Assembly: GCF_041956535.1 (NCBI RefSeq)
Contig: NW_027192195.1
Location: 832,785 to 896,784 of the forward strand
Source: Calcarisporiella thermophila CBS 279.70
Lineage: Eukaryota; Calcarisporiellomycota
DNA: 64,000 nt
Direction of reading: 5' to 3'
The notes below the pieces were generated by a model. The model made no database searches. It was not told the origin of the DNA and saw only the letters and a program-made list of their open reading frames with translations. Shown here in pieces: positions 25,499 to 36,106 of this stretch. The translations under genes and the position numbers were made by a program. The stretch's first letter is position 1. Every line of letters begins with the position of its first letter.

Positions 25499-28400
25499 AT
25501 GTTACGAGATTCGTTATCAACTTCGAATAAGTCTCGAGATTCCAGTATACAGGCACCATTATTGGAGAGTTCCTTGAAGATACAAAATAAACATGAGATC
25601 GGCCAGTATAATACTGTCGAACTAGCAGATCGAAGAGAGAGAGATGAATTAGAGCGCAACAATCATGCTCCCAAAACCAATGCTGTAGAATATATTTTTA
25701 GTGGTGTCAAATTACGTTTTCCATTCAAAGCCTATCCTTCTCAAGTGCAAATGATGTCAAAGGTATACAGACATTTTAATGGGTTAACCAAAGCGTTTTA
25801 TATGAATTCAATTTCAAATAGATAATTCAATCGTTACAAAAGAATGAGAATGCCTTACTTGAAAGTCCAACTGGTAAATCTTTAAAAATGATTATTAGGC
25901 TCATTATGCATTGTTCTAATATCTATTTTATTTTTAAAGGCACTGGCAAATCTCTTGCCCTACTATGCGCTGCGCTCGGTGAATTGAATAGTGTTCCATT
26001 TTAGGCTCTAACCCTTGATCATTAACTTTTTTTTATTTTTTTATTTTTATTTTTTTACAAAACAGCTTGGCGCGAAGCTGAGAAAGAGAAAATAGTCCAA
26101 GAGAACATTACGAACAAAAAGCAAAAAATGAAGATGGATCACTGTTATGAACCCTGTGAAAGCTCGCCCTATTTTGAAAGCTTACCCCATGGACCCGGTG
26201 CCATAGATAATGCTGCCAGTATGGAGAGAAGGGGTGAGGGCTCTGGATCGGTACAGAATTCTTCTGGACAGCCGGAAACATCACATGATGACGAGGATGA
26301 TTTTCAACAACCTGTTATAGCTAGAAAGCCTAATGTGATTAAGACATCAGCCGTAACTACAATGATGGAGAATGTTGATTATGATAGTAAGAGCATGAAT
26401 GCGCATCAGGAGCAAAGAGATGAATCTGAAGAAAAAAGGAGAAAGCTTCCGAAAATTTACTTTTGCAGTAGAACGTATATATACAACTTCTTTATATATC
26501 GTGAGCAGCTATTAATTTTGTTTACAATTTTATTCTTTAGGCATAAGCAAATTTCGCAGATAGTTAAAGAGTTAAAATCGAACACAATATATCGCCCACG
26601 TGAGTTCTGTATTAGACTGTGTATTATATTATTTTACTAATCAATCAGTTGTAGGTATGGCAATCTTGGGGAGCCGCAATCATCTTTGTAGTGAGTTTAT
26701 TACCCATATTGTTATCTTACTAAATCAAACACTGTATGCTCTTTACCTTTATTTTAGTTAATAAGAAAGTTGTTAAATCGGCAGATAAAAATCAAGAATG
26801 GTTTGAAAATTTCTGTTCCATTATATTTTATAATTTGTAAGCTTAACTCGTATCCGGCTAGCATTGACTTGATAGATCATGATGGGTGTCCGTATTTCCA
26901 TCGGGTTCGTATATTAAGCAATCACTCTCAGCTTCGTCGAAGTGGACCGCTTGCGATTTGGGATATAGAAGATTTGGTTTCGCTCGGTAGAAAGCAGAGA
27001 GGCTGCCCCTACTACACGGCGAGAGCATTAGCAGATGAAGCAGACATAATATTTTGTCCATATAACTATTTAATTGACCCAGGTTAATTTTTGAACATTT
27101 TATCAATAATTTTTCTTAACTTAACTATTCTTTTTTTATTTTATTAAGTGATTCGAGAAGCAATGCAGATAGATCTTGACGATAACATTGTTATCCTTGA
27201 TGAAGGTAATTTCAAGTTATCAAAAACCTAAGAACCTCATTAATCATTTTTATAAATATATATAGCCCACAATATTGAAGATGCCTCTCGAGAGGCCGGG
27301 TCTTTTGAATTAAATGAATCTCAACTCAGTGAACTGCAAAAAGAACTAGAAGCATTAGTCCGAGTTGAGGACGAGGAGTACGAAAACAAGCTGAAAACTC
27401 AATACAGGACTTTACTTCATGTTAGCTGAATAATTTAGTTTCTCTTTTATGTCTATCTAACGCCATTTATTATTAACATATATAGGTGGTAGAGTCAATG
27501 TTAAGCTGGATTCGAGATGAAAATATTACGTATCCCATTAAAGAATATGAAAGACAAATTAAAGTGTAAATCATTGCTTGAATATCTTTACAGATTTCCC
27601 TTTAGTATTAAACTCTATTATTAGATGGGCGAGCAAGGAAATATTGGAAAAGTTAGACTCTATTGGGATTAATGCAATTATCTTTCGGGCACGTTTATCC
27701 TCTCACCTTCAAGACGTAATTCAAGCAGCAAGGGATATGTGGCAAGATCGCTTTCAACTATTAAAACAGGGAGGCGAATATGATTCAGAAACTATGCAGA
27801 AAGAAGAAAATAGCCACATATTATCTGCAAAGAGTCTTCGCATACTAGAAGGTTTGGACAAACTAACTATTGAGTTAGTACAATGTATTTACAGACTCTA
27901 CTATGTAAATAGGGCTTTTTTTGGTGTTTGAGCATCTCTTTAAAGCAGGGAAGAATTACGCTGATGACTACCGTATGGCAATTATTAAAAGAATGAGTCG
28001 ATTCCAAAAAGGTACGAAAGACTGACTCATTACTTCATTAGTTGATGACGAAATTATAAGAGATGCTTCCTAAACATTGTAGATGGAACTACAATTTCAG
28101 AATGGACACACCAGCTAGCCTTCTGGTAATTTATTTATAAGATAAATTTTACAATTACAATTACTAAATCTTTAATTAGGTGTATGAATCCTGGTGTTTC
28201 ATTTTTAGAGATGGCATCTCGAACTCGGTCTATAATTTTAACAAGTGGTACACTATCACCGATGGATACATTTGCATCTGAGTTACAGACCCAATTGTTG
28301 GTATTTTTTTTATAATATTCCAAAGATTTAAGAAATTGATTTTTTTATTAGCTCTATACGCTTAGAGGCAAATCACGTCATTGACAGATCACAGGTACTA

Positions 28401-30531
28401 TTCAACTTATATTTGTAATTGGAAAAGCGTTGATTTCTATATTCCATTTTTCTATAGGTTTGGGTTGGGGTTGTGCCGACAGGGTAAATTCACAATTTCT
28501 GCAGTAAGGCTATCAATTTTGCTCAGTAGATATAGCAAATAGGCCTACAAACATAAACTTTAGCGGGCAGTATAAAAATATCGAGAGCTTGAGCTATCAA
28601 GATGAGTTAGGAAAAGGTAAACATTTTACTAGAATATTTTCTTCGATACAAATTTAATTTTCTGACTCATCTAGCACTTATTCGATGCGTCGAACACATC
28701 CCCGATGGTGTACTATGTTTTCTTCCTTCTTATAGTATGATGGATAAACTATTAAAACGCTGGAAGGTAATTTAAAGCTATCTTATAATATTTTTATCTC
28801 TGTGCTTATTTATAATTCGTAGACGACCGGTATTTACCATACTTTAGAAAACAAAAAAAGAGTATTTCTTGGTAGTCATTAAAATACTGCTGGGTGTTAT
28901 GTTGCTATCCAGACTAAACTTTTTTTTTGAACTTCTCTTAATTTTCCGCAAAATCAGAACCTCAAAGTGCCACCAAGTCTGAATTTGAAGCAGTGATTAA
29001 AGAGTATTATAAAGCAATTAAAAGGAAAGGAAAAACGTGGAGAGGAAGTGTTAATAATGGAGCTATTTTTTTTGCGGTATATATAATGCTTTTTTTTAAC
29101 GACTAGACACTAACTCTTGTATATTCGACCTAAACTATAGGTTTATCGAGGAAAAGTAAGCGAAGGGATTGATTTTGCCGATGAGAATTGCCGTGGTGTA
29201 ATTGCTGTGGGCATTCCATACCCTAACTTGTGAGAATTATTATTTTAATCACAAAAGTATCAATTTCCGTACTCTTTAATTTACAAATTTTGTTTTGAAT
29301 TTTTAGAAAGGATATTCAGGTTGGTCTAAAACGAGAATATAATGATATCCATTGTGCTGAAGGAAGTAAAAAACTATTGCGCGGAAGTGAATGGTAAACT
29401 TCTTTATTTTTTGTAATTAATGATATTTCTTACTGAAATAAGAAAATACACAAGGTACGATATCCAAGCATTCAGGGCTATAAATCAGGCTTTGGGCCGA
29501 TGCATTCGGCATCAAAAAGATTGGGGTTAGTTGGTTATTGGATAGAGGAAGTTCAGGAAATTAGAAATTAATACAATTGGTAATGGATAGGTGCGATTAT
29601 TTTAATGGAGCAAAGGTTCTTGCAATCGCGGAATATTGGAGGCCTCTCAAAATGGATTCGTGAAAGGATAATGCGGTTTGAGGGATTTGAATCTGCTATG
29701 TCAAATCTTTCCGACTTTATGTCTACTCGTGTTGCTGCTTCAGATATTTATGAATCGCCTGGAACTCTCAAGAGAATATCACCTGAAATAGACAATGAGA
29801 TTAGCGCGATTAGCTCAGGTGCCATCAATGGGTCTAGAATTTCAAATGGATCGACTCCTACGGATATCTCCGTTGGAGCTCCTTGCATTGAGATTAATAA
29901 GACATCCCTAAATTCTACAGAGAATGGAAACCTCTCATATGTGGCGAATCCCTCTAGTGCTGATGCAATTCCTAGAAGTGCAAACCTCGATCGGTTCAAA
30001 AACCAATCACGTCCATCCTCATCTCAAACAAATACTATAATTTCTCGCAGCGTTACTCAACTTACTCCTGCACACCAACAACATATCTCAATAGAGTCAA
30101 ATAGAGATCAACTAACTCTTCTCTATCGACCACGGAAGAAAGTTCATTGTGTGCACTGTAATGGAGAATTGCTTCGTGCAACCTTTTCATCGCAAATTTT
30201 TTGCGACCTTACTGGTCGCCCATATGCGCTATCAATACTTGCACGACAATCTAAACAGGCAATAGAAATAGCTGAAGCTTCAATCTATCAAGCAAATCCT
30301 AGATTTTTGCGGATCACGCAAAGCAATCAACCACTTTCAGTAATGTGGTGTGCTGAAGATGGGCTGTGTTATGAGACTCTTTCTTGCCCATGCAATCGTA
30401 TACTTGGTCTACGGGTGGTTGCCGCCTCTAATGAGATGGATATTGATTTAATAGGAAGAGTTTGGCTCTCATCGTTCGACACATATTTTCGCGACGACGA
30501 TGAGCAAGAGAAAAAAAAGAGAAGATTGTAA
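25499..30531 (+). CDS. FANCJ/BRIP1-type iron-sulfur DNA helicase (XPD-like, SF2)
   Basis: Twenty-five exons: 25499-25762, 25822-25873, 25940-25978, 26066-26474, 26541-26599, 26655-26690, 26758-26800, 26862-27082, 27149-27205, 27266-27420, 27486-27565, 27625-27851, 27913-28011, 28083-28125, 28180-28296, 28352-28394, 28458-28483, 28543-28616, 28675-28766, 28823-28871, 28958-29076, 29141-29229, 29307-29393, 29455-29525 and 29591-30531; about 1163 aa. Motifs in order: [13 protein letters not shown] (Q-like), Walker [17 protein letters not shown], motif Ia IYFCSRTHKQISQI, and the four Fe-S cysteines ([25 protein letters not shown]). DEAH follows as LDEAHNIED, then [26 protein letters not shown] and [36 protein letters not shown] and FCPYNYLID fit FANCJ rather than Chl1 or RTEL1. 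FANCJ unwinds forks, G-quadruplexes and crosslink intermediates. The C terminus adds a Ser/Thr-rich linker and a Cys module ([13 protein letters not shown] ... [12 protein letters not shown]). Confidence 0.92.
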
Positions 30532-31229
30532 ATATTTTGAATTTCTCTATCCGAATAAAATAATTTCAAAATGTCTTTGCTTGTATTTCGGTCAAGTCGA
30601 GACTTAACATTTAGTATACGTTATCTTTTAACCTAATGAAATTAAAGGTTTAAAATACAGTACATTTTAGACTATTTGGCTAATTTAAAAGCTCAGAGAT
30701 AACCTGGGCATTGCAACTTAAATTATATCAGCCAACTCTTTATTGTATAGATTCTACATGAAAAATCGAATTGATGTTAAGAAAGTGTGCTTGATATTTG
30801 ATTTTGTGTATCCAACTCACTCTACTACTGTTCCTACACATCCTATTATAGATTGAAGTTAATGCAAGAAGGCCGTGTGGGTAAAGAATAAACGTCAAAA
30901 TCCTAAATTTGACACCTGATTCAATTTTGTATGGAACTGAGAGAATAGAGAGGTTAATGTTTAACCTTAATATAATTCAGTTTAGGCACAAACCCACGTG
31001 ACGCAGAGTATCCAGATAGCGGAGTTACAACAACGGATATAGAAAGAGAGAGAGTCTTTGCTGTTTGTTGTTTCTGCTAAATTATAGTGCAAAAGTAACC
31101 AGTGTAGGTATTTTACAATTTCACTATTTCATTATTTAGAAATGAAATTAGCTCTCTAGTTTTCTGATAAGATTAAATACTCTTTTTAACTGCTGCATTA
31201 TTATCTCTGTCAGAATAGAGTACTGTAAT
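30532..31229. other. Intergenic, FANCJ 3' flank and mannosidase promoter side
   Basis: AATAAA at 30554-30559 is a likely polyadenylation signal for the helicase. A short AG-repeat lies near 31040. No other gene is seen. Confidence 0.45.
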
Positions 31230-33238
31230 ATGCAGGTCGTTCTTGTTCTCCTCTCCATCCTTACCATCTCACTTGCTTTTCCTTTTGAAATCCCCTTCAT
31301 TAAATCTTCTCCATTGCAACAAACACATTGGAAAAATGAAGCTTTAAATCAAAATCGACGTGAGGAGGTCAAAAGGGCCTTTAAACACGCATGGTCCGGA
31401 TACAGGAAATATGCTTGGGGACATGACGAGCTCAGGCCAAACACAGATACGCCTGCTGATCCCAGGTAAATTTTCCATATTCTTACTTGATATTTGAGTA
31501 ATTAACAAAATATTTTTAACCTTAAAAGGAATGGCTGGGGGGGTTGGTATTAGTTGTGAAGCTTCGATATCTGTTCCAGACTGACCTGTAAAATTGACTT
31601 GTAGCAACCATTTTGGACTCTTTGGACACCCTTATTATTATGGGTTTAGATGAAGAGCTCAAAGAGGCACGTGAACATGTCGCCAATCTAGATTGGCGCA
31701 AGACGAAATATCCAATAGTCCAAGTGTTCGAAACTAATATTCGGTATCTTGGAGGGTTGCTTTCTGCTTACGATTTAACTGGCGACCGTTTGTATCTAGA
31801 GAAGGCACGGGAGCTGGCTGACTTGCTTATGCCTTGTTTTGAGTCAGAAACAGGGATTCCTTATCAGAATGTAGACATAAGGAGGTATAGTTATATCTTC
31901 CATATTAGTAATTAATAGTTTGCTGAGTTCTCCTTCATAAACAGTGGGCGGCCCGTTAAATCTGGACTACCAAATGGTTCATCAGACCTCGCAGAAATGG
32001 GAACTTTGCAGCTTGAGCTTGCACACCTTAGCCATTTAACTAGAAATTACACATATTACGAGAAAGTAACTTGCTTCTGCCAAAGCTATTTTAAACAGTT
32101 AAAAATATAGTATTTGATACCATTGTTCGTTATTTATTAAGGCAAAGCGTGTTGTCGATATATTGGAGGGATTAGAACAACCTTATCCAGGTCTTTATCC
32201 TATATTTATCAACCCTACCAATGGCGACTATGAGACTAGTATGTATCTGATTCAAGGTTCAAGTGCATTACTCACCTATATTTTTTTAAATTAGATTATA
32301 TTACTATTGGAGGCGGCGGTGATTCATTTTATGAGTATCTTTTCAAAATGTATTTGTATGAGGGCAAATCTTCTCAACAATACCGCTCAATGTATGAGAA
32401 GAGCATGGATACAATTGAAAATTTGTTATTGGTTAAAACAGCCAATCGAAGTGATCTGGTGCAATTAAGCAGTATTCGTGGAAATCAGCTAATATATTAT
32501 ATGGACGAACTGGTAACTGGTTTAATGGTTTCTGTCTAATTTTAATATGCTGAATTCTTCCTTATGATAGTCTTGTTTTCTCCCTGGAAACTTACTGCTC
32601 GCCTCCAAAGTCCTAAACAACAAACGATACGAGAAAATGGCTGCTGACTTACTTAAAACGTGCGTAAATGCGTGGACTTCAACGGCTACGGGTATAGCGC
32701 CAGAAAGCTGGTATTATGTTGAAAGTACGGGAAAGAGATCCGCTGAATTTGGAAGCCTTGAAAATCAACATCGCGCAGAAACCTGGGGATTTTGGCCGAG
32801 CGCACCATTTTATATTCTTCGACCAGGTATTGGTTTATTTTTTTTTATATTTTAGTTGATTTTGACTTTCAATTCTCTACTCTTCAATAGAAACCATAGA
32901 AAGTTTATTTTACTTCTACCGGTTGACTGGAGATACCCAGTATCAAGTAAATTTAAAACTTGAGCATTTTAACACAGTTTCTTTAACTCTATATTACACA
33001 TAAATAGGATGTAGGTTGGAAGATTTTTAAGAGTATCGACCTTTATTGCAAGACTCCTTCTGGATTCTCTGGGCTAAATGATGTCACGCGCCTTGATGGA
33101 GGTCAGAACAATAATCAAGAAAGCTTCTTCTTTGCGGAGACCCTTAAGTATCTGTACTTGTTATTCTCGCCTGATACGATTCCTCTTGACAAATGGGTAT
33201 TCAATACTGAAGCCCATCCTTTTAGAATCCCCAACTGA
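31230..33238 (+). CDS. Class I alpha-1,2-mannosidase (GH47), secretory pathway
   Basis: Nine exons: 31230-31465, 31529-31542 (14 nt), 31605-31884, 31945-32065, 32142-32238, 32295-32512, 32571-32826, 32891-32946 and 33008-33238; 502 aa. The N terminus is a hydrophobic signal or signal-anchor segment ([19 protein letters not shown]). GH47 landmarks follow: [37 protein letters not shown] (assembled across the 14-nt exon), the [19 protein letters not shown] block, [11 protein letters not shown] and [10 protein letters not shown] (the conserved disulfide cysteines), and [17 protein letters not shown]. It trims mannose from N-glycans in the ER or Golgi, or is secreted. The short N terminus without a long stem is compatible with either location. 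Confidence 0.93.
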
Positions 33239-33728
33239 TTAAGATTCGTTTTAAATGTACTCGTATGTATTCAATTGATTATAACATTGATACTCTGAAA
33301 GTGGTATTTGGTCTAGAATTTGCTTTATTTCAAGCTTCCGAGGTTTAAAGCCTGAAATTCCTTTATGTATTCCCATTTTTTTTATACATATTTTTGAATA
33401 TTTTTATAGTATTGTATAGTTAATCATATAAATTTTTGAACCTTTATCGAGCTCAGCTACTTAAATGTTTGTTTAGATGGAAGAGATTACGAACAATCTA
33501 GGTCGCAAACCTGATTTGGCATCAGATTGGAATTCAAAACAGAATTTCGAGTGTTGAAGGAAATATATTCATTAAATGATTTGATATGTAAAATAGACAC
33601 TTAAAACAAAATATATCTTTGCTAAATTCAGAGAGAGGATGATCCAGAAGAACAACCATTTTGAGACAGCCCAGCACTCTATTAAAAAATCACCTATTAA
33701 CTGAAATGTGAATGATGCGCAGTTCATC
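33239..33728. other. Convergent 3' region, mannosidase and pinin-like gene
   Basis: AT-rich. The minus-strand ORF overlapping 33572-33883 is an out-of-frame shadow of the pinin-like exon plus UTR. Confidence 0.4.
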
Positions 33729-35022
33729 CTAAGAGCTACTCGAAGATTCACGCATATCATCTGGATGTTTTGCTCTCTCGTCATCAACCTTATCCTCTTC
33801 CGATTTTGTTGATGGCGACTGATTATCAACAGTAGCCATGTCAGTGGCACTATCTGATATTTTTGGAGGATTTTCTGCCTCAATATCCTCTACAACGTCT
33901 TGCTTATCATCCGTGGTATCAGGAAGCGCTTGTCCTGTTTCCAGCATAGCTTCGTCTTCTTCAGCTAGTTCTTCTTCTCTTGCCACCAGTTCATCACTTG
34001 TCATTGATTCTTTATGCCCCAAAATATCGTCTTTCTCACTAAGTAATCTTATCTCCTCCTCTCTCTCCTTTAACTGCTGACTCCACTCTTCGTCCTCGCG
34101 TTTTATTTCCTCTTCAATCGCTGTCTTTTGCTCATCGAGAGCTACCTGTTCATCTTTTGACAGTAGAGCTGGAAGAAAATAGAGATGCGGTAGAGTTTTT
34201 GTCTTCATGAATTTTGCCTTTTCTAATTTATATTTCCGTCGGGTTTCTCTCTAAAGGATATATAAGAGAAATTTTGAATATATGCATATGATATCTCACA
34301 TGAAAAATATTCATACCACGAGAGTTTCGGAACGCAGCAACGATTCTTTTTCTCGCAGTTCTATCCGCCGTCCTTTTCTCTCCTTTCGCAGTCGTTCAAT
34401 TTCCGCAATTTCCTCGCGTTCTTGTCGTAATTTTTCTTGCAGTTTCTGTTCAATTTGCATTCTTTTCTGTGTCTATGATCGGCAATAATATCTAATTATT
34501 TATACTGATTGAAAGAGGAGCAATAAAAATATATATACCGTTTCCGAAAGTTGGCTGTTTTCATTTTTAAACTTGTTCAAAGTTCCTAAAATCATACCAA
34601 ACATACGTTGCCCGCGCTGCCGAATTTCTTTATTATCAAGAGCTAATCTCGGTCGCTTACGTATCTAAGTAAAATAAAATGAATAAATCGAGTTAAGATG
34701 ACAGTTAAGCTTTAAACATACCGTAGCGTCCTCAACACTCGTTTGACTCTCCCCAGCATTAAGTTCCTTTCGATCCCCGGTTAAAATGTCATGTTTATTG
34801 CCACTACCTTTGAAATGGTCACTTGAGGCTCTAGGAATCACGATGCTGGACGGAACGAAACCCACCGTAGCTTGTGAACTAATAAAAAAATCCAAAATTC
34901 AATATAAGATTATTTATGTATTAATTGAAAATATAACATCCATTTAAACAACGTAACATGTGAGTGAAAAATTACCTTTGTTCAAATGATTTTTCACTCA
35001 GAGATTGCTCGGAATCCGTCAT
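33729..35022 (-). CDS. Pinin/SDK/MemA-domain splicing-associated protein
   Basis: Five exons in transcript order: 34976-35022, 34722-34878, 34539-34664, 34317-34472 and 33729-34250; 335 aa. The pinin core is clear: KRPRLALDNKEIRQRGQRMF, then GMILGTLNKFKNENSQ. It is followed by a long charged coiled coil (MQIEQKLQEKLRQEREEIAE onward), the conserved KAKFMKTKTLPHLYFLPA motif, and an acidic Ser/Glu/Asp-rich tail ending SSSSS. In animals pinin joins exon-junction and apoptosis/splicing complexes with RNPS1 and SAP18; fungal members are nuclear and presumed to act in splicing. The N terminus (residues 1-68) is Ser-rich and not conserved. Confidence 0.9.
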
Positions 35023-35160
35023 TTCTTGGTATAATTTACTGATCTGAGAGCGTTTCAAGCAATTAAGAGCTTATCGTCATCAGCCACAGAATTCAGAAAT
35101 ATTAAATTATTGCAATCTTAATGCAGTAGATAGATTTATTATAATAGTTTTATTTGATTG

Positions 35161-35785
35161 TTAATATAAGTCTCCTTCGTGATGATCTATGCTAAAGCCC
35201 TGTTCATGTAGCATTCGACTTTTAAGCTTTTCTCTTCGCTGGCGTGCCTCAATCTCCTGCTTCTGTGCAAGTAGAATTTCTTCTACAGGGACTTCGCGAA
35301 GATTGGGCACATCCTCCTTATCCAAGTCCTTGAAAAAACAAGATAAAAACAAAATAGACATCTTTAATTTTCTTCTGAGTATGTAAACAGTACATTCATT
35401 ACTTACAATTTCACCCAGGAGAACCACATTCTCTCCTCGAATCAAAAAAATGCCTCGTGGAATATCACCATATGCATCGCCTACATATATTCTCTCAATA
35501 GTATCTTGCAATACGAGATTGGCTATTGACATTTTAAAATATTCTCATGAGTCAGAGTCGTGAAGAAGGAAATAGTTATTATATTACCAAATTGATCAAA
35601 CGATCTAAGAATCCCAATGAGTTTCCGTCCATCCCTAAGTACGACCATGAGTTTCTCTGGAATAGTAATAAAATTAATAATTTTTATTGAAGATTCTATT
35701 ATATCCATAATTTCATACTATCAACGCAATCCACTAGGCCTGTGGAAGTTGTAAAGATCTGACCCGATGAAATGAAAGGATCCAT
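35161..35785 (-). CDS. LSM1: LSM1, cytoplasmic Lsm1-7 subunit
   Basis: Four exons in transcript order: 35719-35785, 35588-35656, 35407-35522 and 35161-35328; 139 aa (family about 130-175). Sm1 motif: [20 protein letters not shown] followed by DQFANLVLQD. Sm2 is [18 protein letters not shown]. The extended basic/acidic C-terminal helix ([19 protein letters not shown]) is typical of Lsm1. The Lsm1-7 ring with Pat1 binds oligoadenylated mRNA 3' ends in P-bodies and promotes decapping. The first exon (MDPFISSG...) joins in frame at DKK, which shows that the longer in-frame ORF reading into the intron is wrong. Confidence 0.95.
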
Positions 35786-36106
35786 GGTAATATTATTAAA
35801 ATGTGCTGGTGGAAGAGAGATACCCCAAATAGTTATAATGTACGTATCAGACGTGATCGTTGGGTGTTGATTAGGTCCTCTCTAGACGCAATTTTTGTGT
35901 TGATCTTTCAAATTCAAACGCAATAAGTGCTTTAAGAAATAATTTATCGACCATATTATTATCTGATATTTTCTGAAATTCGAGATTTTGCTGGAATATT
36001 TATGAAATTAGTTGATCAGTTTGCTTCGTTTAATAATATACATTTTAATATGAATATGATTAAATAAAATGAAGTTGTACATTATGGTTTAATTTACAAT
36101 ATTAGA
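35786..36106. other. Short intergenic, LSM1 promoter and CCH1 3' flank
   Basis: AT-rich, same-strand neighbours. Nothing else is seen. Confidence 0.4.

Noticed and set aside
24204-33238. A glycan-biosynthesis gene cluster (GNA1 plus GH47 mannosidase)
   Set aside because: They are separated by the FANCJ gene and belong to different general pathways; proximity looks accidental.
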